DNA of 64,000 nt from Geomonas sp. RF6 (GCF_021044625.1 NZ_CP087999.1:1753001-1817000); one strand, 5' to 3'; positions 1 through 9,171 are shown, numbered from the stretch's first letter. Notes: generated from the sequence alone by a model not told the origin. Translations and numbers: made by a program.

Positions 1-1
1 C

Positions 2-361
2 GCCGAGTGCCGCCGCATCCCCTTCGATCTTCCGGAGGCGGAGGGGGAGCTCGTCGCCGGCTTCCACACCGAGTACTCCGGAATGCGCTTCGGCCTCTTC
101 TTCGTCGGGGAGTATATCAACATCATCGCGCTCGGCGCTCTCGCCTCCGTCTTCTTCCTCGGGGGGTGGCGCGGGCCCCTTCTCCCCCCCATCGTATGGT
201 TCTTCGTGAAGGTCTTTTTCTTCTGCTTTCTCTTCATCTGGCTCAGGGGAACCTTGCCGCGCCTGAGATACGACCAGCTGATGCACTTCGGGTGGAAGTT
301 CCTCACCCCCCTTGCCGTCGTTAACATCCTGGCCACCGGGTGGTGGCTGGCTCTTCGGTAG
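2..361 (+). CDS. nuoH: NADH-quinone oxidoreductase subunit H, C-terminal part
   Basis: This is the C-terminal 119 residues of the complex I membrane subunit that forms the quinone-binding interface; the start lies outside the window. The frame opens with [20 protein letters not shown], the conserved acidic NuoH loop, followed by hydrophobic membrane segments and a stop at 359-361. An ankyrin gene starts 34 bp downstream and nuoI-N follow on the same strand, so this belongs to one nuo operon. Family assignment is secure; only the N-terminus is missing. Confidence 0.95.
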   Translation, partial: AECRRIPFDLPEAEGELVAGFHTEYSGMRFGLFFVGEYINIIALGALASVFFLGGWRGPLLPPIVWFFVKVFFFCFLFIWLRGTLPRLRYDQLMHFGWKFLTPLAVVNILATGWWLALR

Positions 362-395
362 CTGTTGTTGCCATGCAATCGCAAAAGGAGGAACT

Positions 396-845
396 ATGAA
401 CACGACAGTTGTAACGGAATCGGGAGAGGCATTCGTGCAAACGGTGGATGAAGTGGATCGCTACGGGCACACCCAGCTCATGCTGGCGGCCCGCGACGGC
501 GATCTCCCCCTCACCAGGGACCTTCTGCAGAGCGGCGCGAACCTCGCGGCCCGCAGCGACAAGGGGAAGACTGCCCTGCACTATGCAGCCGCCAACGGCA
601 GGGCGGAAGTGGTGCAACTCCTTCTCGCCAACGGGGCCGATATCGACGCGCGCGACTGGCAGGGGCACACCCCGCTGATGCTCGCCGCCAACTACGGCTG
701 CACCCAGACCGTCGACGTCCTTATCAGTAATGGCGCCGATATCCTCGCGACGACTCCGGCCGGAAACACCGCCATGGTCTACGCCGAATGCAACCGCCAC
801 TCCCAGAGTCTCAGCCTCCTGATGCGGTCACTGCGCCCAAGCTAG
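396..845 (+). CDS. Ankyrin-repeat protein inside the nuo operon
   Basis: This encodes 149 residues with about three to four ankyrin repeats. Signatures such as GHTQLMLAARDGD, GKTALHYAAANG, GHTPLMLAANYG and GNTAMVYAE are spaced about 33 residues apart. No signal peptide is seen, so it is probably a cytoplasmic protein-interaction module. ATG 396 is chosen because AAAGGAGGA lies just upstream; an in-frame start at 312 would overlap nuoH. It sits 34 bp after nuoH and 16 bp before nuoI, co-oriented, which implies co-transcription. A role in complex I assembly or regulation is inference from position; ankyrin repeats by themselves do not define a function. Confidence 0.85.
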   Translation: MNTTVVTESGEAFVQTVDEVDRYGHTQLMLAARDGDLPLTRDLLQSGANLAARSDKGKTALHYAAANGRAEVVQLLLANGADIDARDWQGHTPLMLAANYGCTQTVDVLISNGADILATTPAGNTAMVYAECNRHSQSLSLLMRSLRPS

Positions 846-861
846 CGGCACCGGAGGAGCC

Positions 862-1392
862 ATGTCGGTCATCAAGGACATCCAGGAAATCCTTACTGGG
901 CTCTCCATCACCCTCGGGCACATGCTCAAGAAGCCTGTCACCGTCCAGTACCCGGAAGTGAAGCGTCCTCTCCCGGAGCGCTTCCGGGGGGGGATCGTGC
1001 TGACCCGGGACCCCGACGGGGGGGAGCGTTGCGTCGCGTGCTATTTGTGCTCCGGCGCATGTCCGGTAGACTGCATTTCAATGGCGGCGGCCGAAGGGGA
1101 AAACGGCCGCCGCTACGCAGCCTGGTTTCGCATCAACTTCGCCCGGTGCATCCTCTGCGGCATGTGCGCGGAGGCGTGCCCCACCCTCGCGATCCAGATG
1201 ACCCCGGGGCAGGTCCCGGTGCTGCGCGACGTCCTTGGGCTGGTGGCCGAGAAGGAAGATCTCCTCATCGACGGCACCGGGAAGGATCCGAACTACAATT
1301 TTTACGAGCACGCGGGGATAGGAGTGGTGAAGCCCCGCGGCGGCAACCCCGGCGAGATGCCGCCGGCCGATCCGCGCACCCTCCTCCCGTAA
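862..1392 (+). CDS. nuoI: NADH-quinone oxidoreductase subunit I
   Basis: This 176-residue peripheral-arm ferredoxin subunit of complex I carries clusters N6a/N6b, which pass electrons toward the quinone site. Two 4Fe-4S motifs are visible: CVACYLCSGACP with a following C around residues 57-72, and CILCGMCAEACP around residues 97-108. Length matches the family (about 180). The ATG follows GGAGCC closely. It lies between the ankyrin gene and nuoJ, in the usual H-I-J order apart from the ankyrin insertion. Confidence 0.95.
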   Translation: MSVIKDIQEILTGLSITLGHMLKKPVTVQYPEVKRPLPERFRGGIVLTRDPDGGERCVACYLCSGACPVDCISMAAAEGENGRRYAAWFRINFARCILCGMCAEACPTLAIQMTPGQVPVLRDVLGLVAEKEDLLIDGTGKDPNYNFYEHAGIGVVKPRGGNPGEMPPADPRTLLP

Positions 1393-1410
1393 CGGAATAT
1401 CAGGAGCACC

Positions 1411-1896
1411 ATGGAAGCGGTCATCTTCTACATACTCGCCGCAATGACGCTGCTCGGCACCTTCTGCGCCATCACGGAGAAGCACGCGGTGCACGCCATC
1501 ATCTACCTGGTGACCTCCTTCTTCGCACTGGCGATCATCTTCTACCTCCTCGGCGCGCCGACCGTCGCCGCCTTCGAGGTCATCATCTATGCCGGCGCCA
1601 TCATGGTCCTCTTCCTCTTTGTCATCATGATGCTCGACCTGAGCCACCCGGAGCGGATGAATATCCCCCGCCCGAGGGACTGCTGGCCGGCGCTCGTCAT
1701 CTTCGCCGTCATCTGCGGCTCGGTGCTCGTCCTTGCCGCCAGCCATACCCCCGCCATCGCCCCCCCCTTTCGCGGCGTGACGGTGCGGGAGTTCTCGCTG
1801 GGGCTCTTCCGCCGCTACGGCGTCGCGGTCGAGCTCATCTCCATGCAGCTTCTCTTCGCCCTGGTCGGGGCGCTCTACCTCGGGAGGCGGCGATGA
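1411..1896 (+). CDS. nuoJ: NADH-quinone oxidoreductase subunit J
   Basis: A 161-residue integral membrane subunit of complex I with about five hydrophobic helices. The conserved segment AFEVIIYAGAIMVLFLFVIM, carrying the pi-bulge helix typical of NuoJ, is near residues 51-70. The stop codon overlaps the nuoK start in an ATGA at 1893-1896, so translation is probably coupled. It is slightly shorter than E. coli NuoJ (184 aa) at the C-terminus, which is common outside gammaproteobacteria. Confidence 0.95.
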   Translation: MEAVIFYILAAMTLLGTFCAITEKHAVHAIIYLVTSFFALAIIFYLLGAPTVAAFEVIIYAGAIMVLFLFVIMMLDLSHPERMNIPRPRDCWPALVIFAVICGSVLVLAASHTPAIAPPFRGVTVREFSLGLFRRYGVAVELISMQLLFALVGALYLGRRR

Positions 1897-2201
1897 GCAT
1901 ACCCCTTTATCACGTCCTCGTTCTCGCCACCCTCATCTTCGCCATGGGACTCGGCTGCGTCGTCGTGTGGCGCGCCAACGTCATCATGATGCTCATCGGG
2001 ATAGAGATCATGCTGAACGCTGTGATGCTGACCTTCGTCGCCGGCTCCGCCCACTGGGGTGGCCCCGACGGGCAGATTTTCTCCCTCCTGATAATGGCGC
2101 TCACCTCGGCGGAGGTCTCTCTCGCCCTGGCCATGGTTGTGTACCTGCAGCGGCGCAAGTCGACGGTGAACGCGGATGAATTCAGCAGCATGAAAGGGTA
2201 G
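1893..2201 (+). CDS. nuoK: NADH-quinone oxidoreductase subunit K
   Basis: A 102-residue membrane subunit of the proton-pumping arm with three transmembrane helices. The helix IMMLIGIEIMLNAVML contains the buried glutamate typical of NuoK, and a second glutamate sits in LTSAEVSLALAMVV. ATG 1893 overlaps the nuoJ stop. Family length is about 100 aa. A 96-bp gap separates it from nuoL; I see no strong terminator there. Confidence 0.95.
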   Translation: MSIPLYHVLVLATLIFAMGLGCVVVWRANVIMMLIGIEIMLNAVMLTFVAGSAHWGGPDGQIFSLLIMALTSAEVSLALAMVVYLQRRKSTVNADEFSSMKG

Positions 2202-2297
2202 ACCTGGAATGTCCCCTCCCGCAACGGGAAGGGATGACGAGCTGGAGGGATTCCTTTTTCAAAAGTAGATACTCTGGCGGTACAGAGAGGGTGCTTC

Positions 2298-4175
2298 ATG
2301 GCGACGTATCTGACACTCATGCTCCTCTTCCCCCTGCTCGGGGCGCTCCTCAATGCGCTGGGGGGGCATTTGCTGCCGCGGCGGGTGGTGGAGGTGGTCG
2401 CCTGCGCCACCGTCTGGGGGAGTTTCGCTTGCGCCCTCCTTGCCGCCACCGATTACACCGCTCCGGCGACGGTACTGCTCGCCTCCTGGCTCGCCACTTT
2501 CGATCTCGCCGCCCCCTTCTCCCTCTACCTTGACCCGCTCTCCCTCTCCCTTTGCGTCATGATCACCTTCGTGTGCGGGCTGATCCACCTCTACTCGGTC
2601 TTCTACATGGCCGGCGATGAAGGGTATGCGCGCTTCTTCGCGCTCCTGAACCTTTTCGTCTTCGCCATGCTCACCCTCGTCCTCGCGGAGAACCTGGTTC
2701 TGCTCTACCTCGGCTGGGAAGGTGTCGGCTTCTGCTCGTACCTCCTCATCGGGTTCTGGTACCGGGAGAAAGCGAACGCTGACGCGGGGCGAAAGGCATT
2801 CGTCACCACGAGGATCGGCGACACAGCTCTTGTCATCGCCATCGCCTGGCTCTTCCGCCTCTCCGGAAGCCTCTCGATCTTGCAGGTAAACAGCTTGGCG
2901 GGAGCAATCCCCCCCGCCACAGTTACCGCTATCGGCATCCTTTTGCTGATCGGGGCGACGGGAAAATCGGCGCAGCTTCCTCTCATGGTGTGGCTCCCCG
3001 ATGCCATGGCCGGCCCGACCCCTGTCTCCGCACTCATCCATGCGGCCACCATGGTGACCGCCGGGGTGTACCTCCTGGCGCGTCTCTTCCCCCTGGCCGG
3101 ATCGTCCCCGACGGTCTGCGCCGCCATCGCCCTCACCGGATGCCTCACCGCCTTCTACGGCGCCACCTGCGCCCTCGCGCAGCGCGACCTGAAGAGGGTG
3201 CTGGCATACTCCACCATCAGCCAGATCGGATACATGACCCTCGGCGTGGGGGCAGGGGCGATCACCGCCGCCACCTTCCACCTCCTGGTCCACGCCTTCT
3301 TCAAGGCGCTCCTCTTCCTCGGCGCCGGGTGCATCATCACCTCATTTCATCACGAGCAGGACATCTTCAGGATGGGGGGGGCCCGCCGCTCCATCCCCCT
3401 CACCTTCTGGACCTTCCTGGCGGGAGCCGCGTGCCTGGCGGGGATCCCCCTCACCGGCGGGTTCTTCAGCAAGGACAGCATTCTCGGTGCGGTGTGGTCG
3501 CGGGGGGATCTCCTCTACCGCGGACTCTACGTCCTGGCACTCCTGACCGCCCTCATCACCGCTTTTTATTCCTTCAGGCTCTGCTATCTCGTCTTCGGCG
3601 GAGAAGAGAAGGGGCACCCGCACCGCACGACGCAGTTGCGCGCCATGGAGATCGTGCTCATCCCCCTCGCGCTTCTGGGGGTCTTCGGCGGCATGCTGAA
3701 CCTCCCCGGCTACCTGGGCGAAGGGTTCCTCGGCCACTTCCTCGCCTCCGTCCCCGGCGGCGCACCTGCGGAAGGGTCGCACGCCGAGGAGATCGCCCTG
3801 CAGGCGGTTGCCGGAGCTGTCGCCCTACTCGGCGTCGCCGCCGCGCACCTGCGCTACGGCGCGAAGAGAAGGGAGGACCGGATGAAAGAATCGGGGTCAC
3901 CCTCCGCCGCGACCCTTTTCCTGCTGAACGGCTGGTACTTCGACCGCCTTTACGACCTCATATTCATCCGCCCCTTCAGGACCCTTTCCGCCTTCCTCTG
4001 GGAGCGCGTCGACGAGGGGATCATCGACGACTCCCTCGATCGCCTCGGGCACTTCCTCGGCGGATGCGGCTCCGCGCTCGGGCAGTGGAGCAGCGGCAAG
4101 ATTTCCCTTTACCTCATCAGCTTCGCCGCGGGGTGCGCCTGCATTCTCGTCTACCTCGCCTGGGTCGCGCTATGA
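2298..4175 (+). CDS. nuoL: NADH-quinone oxidoreductase subunit L
   Basis: A 625-residue antiporter-like subunit at the distal end of the complex I membrane arm. The Proton_antipo core is clear: NLVLLYLGWEGVGFCSYLLI carries the helix-5 glutamate, and GATGKSAQLPLMVWLPDAM and TPVSALIHAATMVTAGVYLL carry the lysine and histidine of the channel. The C-terminus has the additional hydrophobic segment expected for the lateral helix. Its stop overlaps the nuoM ATG by 4 bp. Confidence 0.96.
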   Translation: MATYLTLMLLFPLLGALLNALGGHLLPRRVVEVVACATVWGSFACALLAATDYTAPATVLLASWLATFDLAAPFSLYLDPLSLSLCVMITFVCGLIHLYSVFYMAGDEGYARFFALLNLFVFAMLTLVLAENLVLLYLGWEGVGFCSYLLIGFWYREKANADAGRKAFVTTRIGDTALVIAIAWLFRLSGSLSILQVNSLAGAIPPATVTAIGILLLIGATGKSAQLPLMVWLPDAMAGPTPVSALIHAATMVTAGVYLLARLFPLAGSSPTVCAAIALTGCLTAFYGATCALAQRDLKRVLAYSTISQIGYMTLGVGAGAITAATFHLLVHAFFKALLFLGAGCIITSFHHEQDIFRMGGARRSIPLTFWTFLAGAACLAGIPLTGGFFSKDSILGAVWSRGDLLYRGLYVLALLTALITAFYSFRLCYLVFGGEEKGHPHRTTQLRAMEIVLIPLALLGVFGGMLNLPGYLGEGFLGHFLASVPGGAPAEGSHAEEIALQAVAGAVALLGVAAAHLRYGAKRREDRMKESGSPSAATLFLLNGWYFDRLYDLIFIRPFRTLSAFLWERVDEGIIDDSLDRLGHFLGGCGSALGQWSSGKISLYLISFAAGCACILVYLAWVAL

Positions 4176-5644
4176 ACATACTCTCCATCTTCATCTTCCT
4201 CCCTCTGGCCGGCGCCCTTCTGGCCTTCGCCCTGCACCGTAACCCCGACGGGGTGCGGACCGTGGCGCTGGGGACCGCCCTTGTCGAGCTGGCGCTCTCC
4301 GCCTACCTCTGGGCCGCCTCCGGCGTCTCCTCTCTCGGTGCGGGTGGCGGCTTTTTCCTCCTGGAGGACCTTCCCTGGGTGGAGCAGTTCGGCATGCGCT
4401 ACACGGTCGGGATGGACGGGATCAGCCTCGTCATGACTATTCTCACCGCCTTTATCACCGTGATCGCCGTCCTCGTGTCGTGGCGCGGGATCCAGCAGAG
4501 GGTCCCCCTCTACTACGCCCTCCTCCTGGTACTGGAGACGGGGATACTCGGCGTCTTCCTGGCGCTCGACCTCTTTCTCTTCTACCTCTTCTGGGAGGCG
4601 ATGCTGATCCCCATGCTCTTCCTCATCGGGATCTGGGGGCACGGGCGGCGGGTCTACTCCGCCGTGAAGTTCTTCCTCTACACCTTCTTCGGGTCGCTCC
4701 TGATGCTGGTGGCGATCATCTCCCTCTACCTCATGCATGGGACGCAAAGCGGCGCCTACAGCTTTGCCCTCACCGATCTCGCCCGCACGACGGTGCCGTA
4801 CGGGCTGAGCCTGTGGCTCTATGCCGCCTTCCTTTTCGCCTTCGCCATCAAGTTCCCGGTCTTCCCGCTGCACACCTGGCTCCCCGACGCCCACACGGAC
4901 GCACCGACCGCAGGGAGCGTCGTGCTGGCAAGCCTCCTTTTGAAGACAGGCGCCTACGCGCTGGTGCGCATCGGCTATCCCCTCTTCCCGGAGGCGGCAC
5001 GCGCGACGACCCCTCTTTTGTACGCGGCTGCCGTCATCGGCATCATCTACGGCTCCTGGGTCGCCTTTGCGCAGAAGGACATGAAGCGCCTCGTCGCCTA
5101 CTCCAGCGTCGGGCACATGGGCTTCGTGGCGCTGGGGATCGCGGCGTGGACGCCGGTGGCGCTCTCCGGCTCCCTCCTGCAGATGGTGAATCACGGCGTC
5201 ACCACCGGAGCGCTCTTCGCCATCGTGGGGATGCTGGACGAGCGGGCGCATACGCGGGAGATCGAGAGCTACGGCGGGCTGTGGGGGAAGGTCCCCATGC
5301 TGGCGTTCTTCTTCCTCTTCTTCTCCATGGCCTCCGCCGGCCTGCCGGGGTTGAATAACTTCACCGGCGAATTCCTCGTTCTCACCGGGACGTTCCGCGT
5401 TGCCCCTCTGGCTGCAACGGGAGCCTTTCTCGGCATGGTGCTGGCGCTTATCTACACGGTCCGCCTGGTGCAGGAGATCCTCTTCGTCACGGAAAAGAAG
5501 CCCCTTTCGCTCGGAGACCTGTCACTGCGCGAGGGGGCTGTCCTCTCGGTTCTCGCGGTGGCCGCGCTCTACCTCGGCGTCCATCCGGGGCCGGTACTTG
5601 AACTGATCAAAACGCCGGTGGCGCTTCTCACCGGCCATCCTTGA
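4172..5644 (+). CDS. nuoM: NADH-quinone oxidoreductase subunit M
   Basis: A 490-residue antiporter-like proton-pumping subunit. Diagnostic segments are [18 protein letters not shown] with the conserved glutamate, [19 protein letters not shown], and [22 protein letters not shown] 4172 overlaps the nuoL stop (ATGA); longer upstream reading only runs through nuoL in another frame. Family length is about 500 aa. NuoN begins 22 bp downstream. Confidence 0.96.
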   Translation: MNILSIFIFLPLAGALLAFALHRNPDGVRTVALGTALVELALSAYLWAASGVSSLGAGGGFFLLEDLPWVEQFGMRYTVGMDGISLVMTILTAFITVIAVLVSWRGIQQRVPLYYALLLVLETGILGVFLALDLFLFYLFWEAMLIPMLFLIGIWGHGRRVYSAVKFFLYTFFGSLLMLVAIISLYLMHGTQSGAYSFALTDLARTTVPYGLSLWLYAAFLFAFAIKFPVFPLHTWLPDAHTDAPTAGSVVLASLLLKTGAYALVRIGYPLFPEAARATTPLLYAAAVIGIIYGSWVAFAQKDMKRLVAYSSVGHMGFVALGIAAWTPVALSGSLLQMVNHGVTTGALFAIVGMLDERAHTREIESYGGLWGKVPMLAFFFLFFSMASAGLPGLNNFTGEFLVLTGTFRVAPLAATGAFLGMVLALIYTVRLVQEILFVTEKKPLSLGDLSLREGAVLSVLAVAALYLGVHPGPVLELIKTPVALLTGHP

Positions 5645-5666
5645 AGAAAACGTCCGGAGTACCTGC

Positions 5667-7061
5667 ATGACGCAAGCAGACGCCATCGCCATGATGCCGA
5701 TCATCATCACCGCCGCCGCCGCGCTCCTCGTCCTCATTTGCGGACCGTTTCTCCCCCGCGGCATAGTCAGCGGCGCCAGCGTCGCTGCGGCCGTCGCTGC
5801 CGGCGTCTGGGCCGCCTGCACCCCGGCCTCCCCCTCCCTCTCCCTCCCGGGTGTCGGCTTCCCGGCGCTCGCCCGCTTCCTGATTCCTGTCGTCTGCTTC
5901 GGCGCCGCCATGACCATGCTTCTTTCCCACAGCTACAACACGCGGCGCGAGGTCCGGGGTGAGGAGTTTGCCGCGACGGTCCTCTTCTCCCTCTTTGCCA
6001 TGTGCGTCCTCCCCTGCGGGAACAACCTGCTGATCCTCTTCCTGGCGCTTGAGTCGATCACCTTTTCCTTCTATATCCTCGTTTCCATGGACCTGCACCG
6101 CCTGGAATCCGGCGAGGCGGGGCTCAAATACCTCCTCATCGGAGCGGTGGCCGCCGCCATCATCGCCTTCGGAATCGCCCTCTTCTATGTGGGAAGCGGC
6201 ACCCTGTCGCTGCAGGCGCTCCAACCCCGCCCCGAGAACCGCATTATCATCTCCGCCGGGTGGGGAATGGTCCTCCTGGGACTGGCCTTCAAGCTCTCCC
6301 TCGTACCCGCCCATCTGTGGACGCCGGACGTCTACCAAGGTGCCCCTGCGCCGGTCGCGGCCTTTCTCTCCACCGGGTCTAAGGTCACGGCCCTCGCCCT
6401 CTTCCTGCTCCTCCTCTCGCTCCTCCCACCGATTGAGGAGCTGCGCGCCCCCCTCTTTTTCCTCTCCCTTGCCTCCATGGTGCTCGGAAACCTGGCCGCC
6501 CTCCTGCAGCAGGACGTGAAGAGGATGCTTGCCTACTCCTCAATCGCTCAGATGGGATACCTGGCACTCGCCATCCTCACCGGCACCCGGGAGGGGTACG
6601 CCGCGGTCCTTCTGTATGCTGTCATCTACACCGCAATGAACCTCGCTGCGTTCGGCGCCATCTCGTCCCTCTCCGGCGCAAAGGAACGCTCCCTCATCGC
6701 CGAGTACTCCGGCGTCGGCTACTCTGCGCCATTTCGCGGAGGGGTCCTCGCCCTCTCCATGCTCGCTCTCGCCGGCATCCCCCCCACCGCCGGGTTCATG
6801 GGGAAGTTCTTCATCTTCTACTCCGCGGTGCGCGGCGGGGAGATGACGCTGGCGATCATAGGTATCTGCACGGCGGCAGCCTCCGCCTATTTCTACCTCC
6901 GTGTCGTGGTCTACCTGTACATGCGCACCGAACCTGCGCCGCAGCCAAGCCCCGTCACCGTCGGGGAAAGTGCCGCACTCTCCCTCTGCTCCCTCCTCAT
7001 TATTGTCATTGGCGTGTACCCTGCTCCTCTGCTGCGCCTCGTCGACGCTGCACTCAGGTAA
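5667..7061 (+). CDS. nuoN: NADH-quinone oxidoreductase subunit N
   Basis: A 464-residue antiporter-like subunit and the last gene of the nuo operon. Features include [20 protein letters not shown] with the helix-5 glutamate, [20 protein letters not shown] with the channel lysine and histidine, and [19 protein letters not shown]. The start follows a GGAGTACCTGC stretch. No further nuo gene follows; the next feature is a leader RNA for an unrelated signalling gene. Confidence 0.96.
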   Translation: MTQADAIAMMPIIITAAAALLVLICGPFLPRGIVSGASVAAAVAAGVWAACTPASPSLSLPGVGFPALARFLIPVVCFGAAMTMLLSHSYNTRREVRGEEFAATVLFSLFAMCVLPCGNNLLILFLALESITFSFYILVSMDLHRLESGEAGLKYLLIGAVAAAIIAFGIALFYVGSGTLSLQALQPRPENRIIISAGWGMVLLGLAFKLSLVPAHLWTPDVYQGAPAPVAAFLSTGSKVTALALFLLLLSLLPPIEELRAPLFFLSLASMVLGNLAALLQQDVKRMLAYSSIAQMGYLALAILTGTREGYAAVLLYAVIYTAMNLAAFGAISSLSGAKERSLIAEYSGVGYSAPFRGGVLALSMLALAGIPPTAGFMGKFFIFYSAVRGGEMTLAIIGICTAAASAYFYLRVVVYLYMRTEPAPQPSPVTVGESAALSLCSLLIIVIGVYPAPLLRLVDAALR

Positions 7062-7106
7062 CTGCGTCAGGTGCTCTTAGACGGACCGTTTTCCTTTCAC
7101 TTGTTG

Positions 7107-7126
7107 AAGTGTATGCTTCCACTTTT
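7107..7126 (+). terminator. Weak candidate terminator after nuoN
   Basis: A short inverted repeat (AAGTG at 7107-7111, CACTT at 7120-7124) runs into a T-rich tail 46 bp after the nuoN stop. The stem is only five base pairs and an alternative hairpin overlaps it, so this is a weak call. Confidence 0.3.
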
Positions 7127-7210
7127 TACACTCACTGTGTCTTCTCTATTATGATGACACTTCCCATCCGCTACTCCGCTATATAACGTACTGCACTCAC
7201 TCATTTTGCC

Positions 7211-7239
7211 TTGACTTTTATCTCTCCTTCTACTAAGGT
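7211..7239 (+). promoter_or_regulatory. Candidate sigma70 promoter for the riboswitch leader
   Basis: TTGACT at 7211-7216 and TAAGGT at 7234-7239 are separated by 17 bp, about 25 bp upstream of the aptamer. The -35 box is near consensus and the -10 box is weak. The position fits an RNA whose 5' end starts just before the aptamer. Confidence 0.45.
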
Positions 7240-7263
7240 GCCGCTGTCTCACAGGCATTAAAG

Positions 7264-7351
7264 TCCGATATACGATAATACTAAACCACTCGCGAGGGTG
7301 GGACGGAAAGCCCAAGGGTCTCAAGTAGACAGCCGGGATGCCGAAATATCC
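7264..7351 (+). promoter_or_regulatory. GEMM-I riboswitch, cGAMP-type (GEMM-Ib) candidate
   Basis: The conserved GEMM core is present. The AAACC segment is followed by a hairpin with a GCGA tetraloop (7286-7302), then GGACGGAAAGCCC with the tetraloop-receptor side, a second arm, and AGCCGGGATGCCG at 7331-7343. GATAT/ATATC at 7267-7271 and 7346-7350 close P1. Aligned by eye to the Vibrio Vc2 c-di-GMP aptamer, the base equivalent to G20 is A, three nucleotides before the first A of AAACC. G20A is the known signature of Geobacter GEMM-Ib aptamers that prefer 3',3'-cGAMP. The fold is well supported; ligand choice is inference from that base. Confidence 0.88.
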
Positions 7352-7395
7352 GCAAGCTTTATGACTGCGTCTATTCTGGCACTCGGCTTTTTTTT
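7331..7395 (+). terminator. Riboswitch expression platform: competing terminator
   Basis: AGCCGGGATGCC (7331-7342) is part of the conserved 3' aptamer core, and it can instead pair with GGCACTCGGCT (7378-7388), followed directly by eight T residues (7388-7395). Aptamer folding and terminator folding are therefore mutually exclusive, so ligand binding should prevent termination (an ON switch). The start codon of the controlled gene lies 30 bp downstream. Confidence 0.82.
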
Positions 7396-7425
7396 GTGAC
7401 TGAGTGCAGCACAGGAGTCTACTCC

Positions 7426-8097
7426 ATGGAGAAGATCCTTCTTGTAAGCAGCGACCAGGCATTCCTGGAACGAAATAGAAACCTCTTCAGCAAATCCGGC
7501 TTCTCGGTTCATACTGCCACTACTGCGCAGGAAGGGCTCCTTATCCACCAGGAGCACCGGACCAATCTCATCATCGCCAATCTAAACCTCCCCGACCTGG
7601 AGATCGAGCGTCTGTGCTCCATCATCAGGAATGACACGACCCTTAGAAACGTCTCCATCATCGTGATCTGCTTCCCTACCGAGAAAGCTCTGCGCCGTGC
7701 GGCGGGTTCGGGGGCGAACGCCTGGCTGACGCGACCGGTCGATCCGAATGTGCTGCTTGAGTGCGCGACGCGCTTCCTCCGGATCGCCGAGCGCCGCGCC
7801 CACAGGGTTCCCTTCACGGGGCACCTCTATGGACGGCGGGGGAGCGAGATATTCTCCGGCACCTCATGCAACATAAGCGTATCCGGCCTTCTGTGCGAGA
7901 CGGAGGCCCTCCTTGAGGAGGACGACCTCGTCACCATCAGGTACAGGGTGGGAGCAGATTCGATCGAGACGAAAGGAAAGGTCGTCCGCTCGGTGCAGAC
8001 GCAGGAGGGGGGGTACAGCTACGGCGTGGAGTTCCTCGACCTGGCCGCGGACCAGCGCGAGGGGATCCAGAAGTTCGTGGAGGCAGCCGGCCAGTAG
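7426..8097 (+). CDS. Receiver-PilZ domain protein under riboswitch control
   Basis: A 223-residue protein. Residues 1-118 form a receiver-like domain (KILLVSSDQAFLERN at the start), but the acidic pocket and phospho-Asp region (LIIANLNLPDLE) look degenerate, with Asn where the phospho-accepting Asp is expected. Residues 120-223 form a PilZ domain with RRAHR (RxxxR) near 121 and NISVSG (NxSxxG) near 148, the two c-di-GMP-binding motifs. ATG 7426 is chosen for AGGAG eight bases upstream; the in-frame GTG at 7396 abuts the terminator. The gene is monocistronic and controlled by the upstream GEMM riboswitch, tying one cyclic dinucleotide sensor (RNA) to another (protein). Confidence 0.88.
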   Translation: MEKILLVSSDQAFLERNRNLFSKSGFSVHTATTAQEGLLIHQEHRTNLIIANLNLPDLEIERLCSIIRNDTTLRNVSIIVICFPTEKALRRAAGSGANAWLTRPVDPNVLLECATRFLRIAERRAHRVPFTGHLYGRRGSEIFSGTSCNISVSGLLCETEALLEEDDLVTIRYRVGADSIETKGKVVRSVQTQEGGYSYGVEFLDLAADQREGIQKFVEAAGQ

Positions 8098-8120
8098 ACG
8101 CCGGGATGGTAAGCGCTGAT

Positions 8121-8163
8121 AAAAAAGCGGCTCCGGAGGGATACCCGGAGCCGCTTTTTCTTT
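8121..8163. terminator. Bidirectional terminator
   Basis: A perfect 10-bp stem (GCGGCTCCGG at 8127-8136, CCGGAGCCGC at 8145-8154) is preceded by six A and followed by five T. It serves the PilZ gene on the plus strand and the convergent gene at 8180-8707 on the minus strand. Confidence 0.88.
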
Positions 8164-8179
8164 TGTCACTGCCGGGGTG

Positions 8180-8707
8180 CTAACCGACGCCGAGGAAGCG
8201 GGAGATCGCCCGTACCATCACCTCCGACGAGAGCGAGCCGAGGAATGCCTCCGGGTCGCTCACATTCCTCTTGAAGTACTCGATGATCATGGTCTCTCCG
8301 TCGGAGTGGCGATGGATCTGGGAGAACCCCCTGTGGGTCATCTGGTAGCTGTTCACCCCGATCTTCCTCATCAGTCCCTCCGTCACCAGGAAGTCGATGG
8401 TGTAGTCAAAGATCGTCTCGTACTTCTGCTTGTCGCACCCGTTCCCTGCAAGAGCAATCTCGCACTGCTTTGAAAGCTTCTCGCAGATGTGCTTCTGCTC
8501 GCTGCTGACGGTGGCGGCGTTGGCATTGAGGTACTCGCAGTAGTTCACATCTTCCATTATGTCGAAGAGATTTTCGGCGTTGATCACCTGATAAAACTTG
8601 GTCAGCACCTCATCCCTCTCCAGTTTTACCTCAATAGGGAACTGCTCGTACAATTTCGAGAAAACCAATGAAACGAAGTAGCTGAATATTTCCACATTCT
8701 CGGCCAT
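8180..8707 (-). CDS. Conserved hypothetical protein
   Basis: A 175-residue soluble protein that I do not recognise. It has no signal peptide or membrane segment. The middle is acidic and helical, with an Asn/Tyr-rich patch (MEDVNYCEYLNANA) and three cysteines; the C-terminal half has a winged-helix-like feel (LVTEGLMRKIG, YQMTHRGFSQIH) but no firm match. ATG 8707 is chosen because GGAG lies eight bases upstream; the frame is open to 8842 without a good ribosome-binding site. It is convergent with the PilZ gene, sharing its terminator. Confidence 0.75.
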   Translation of the reverse strand: MAENVEIFSYFVSLVFSKLYEQFPIEVKLERDEVLTKFYQVINAENLFDIMEDVNYCEYLNANAATVSSEQKHICEKLSKQCEIALAGNGCDKQKYETIFDYTIDFLVTEGLMRKIGVNSYQMTHRGFSQIHRHSDGETMIIEYFKRNVSDPEAFLGSLSSEVMVRAISRFLGVG

Positions 8708-8900
8708 GACGTTCTCCTTGTTTTCTTTCTTTTCCTGCTGTTTTGGCACCATCTTTCGAGGGGCAGGTGGGTGAAGGAGCGGAGGGAACAGGTAAGTAAG
8801 TACGTACTGTAACTCCGTATACGTGTCAAGTGAAGGGGGCAAAAATCGAGGCGTCTTACATGAGGCTCTTCCGGAAATAGTGGAGTGTCACAAGAACCCG

Positions 8901-9018
8901 GGTGCCCCCGCGCTGGAGCGTAGGCATCTTGCCTGCGATGGCGGCGCAGCCGCCACAGACCGCGCGGCTGGCGCCGCGGCTACAGGCTGGGAAGCCTGTG
9001 CTCCAGCGCGGCGCCACC
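8901..9018. repeat. Dispersed palindromic element, copy 1
   Basis: A 118-bp element with 19-bp imperfect terminal inverted repeats (17 of 19 match), starting GGTGCCCCCGCGCTGGAGC and ending with its near-complement. The interior is itself palindromic (GGCGGCGCAGCCGCC; GGCATCTTGCC). It is nearly identical to 18209-18325 and partly matched at 22157-22226. It fills most of the 464-bp gap between the gene at 8707 and obgE. No transposase is encoded, so it is a REP/MITE-like element. Confidence 0.85.
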
Positions 9019-9092
9019 AGCGTGCCATCCGTTAACGAAACGGGGTAGCCATGCACCGCTCCCCCCAGGAAGTCCCGGATGAACCTTAAACG

Positions 9093-9126
9093 AAGAGGGG
9101 GGAGCCATTGCCGGCTCCCCCCTCTT
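9093..9126 (-). terminator. Terminator downstream of obgE
   Basis: A 14-bp inverted repeat (AAGAGGGGGGAGCC at 9093-9106 and its complement at 9113-9126) lies 46 bp beyond the obgE stop. The minus-strand transcript ends in a modest T-rich tail (TTCGTTT). Confidence 0.7.
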
Positions 9127-9171
9127 TGTCGTCTCGGTATTAAATACAGGAGGGCTCTCCACCGCATCCGC

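Noticed and set aside
1029-2201. A 390-codon frame across nuoI-nuoJ that ends with NuoK
   Set aside because: Only the final 102 codons are NuoK. The rest is the Arg/His/Pro-rich shadow typical of GC-rich genes in the wrong frame.
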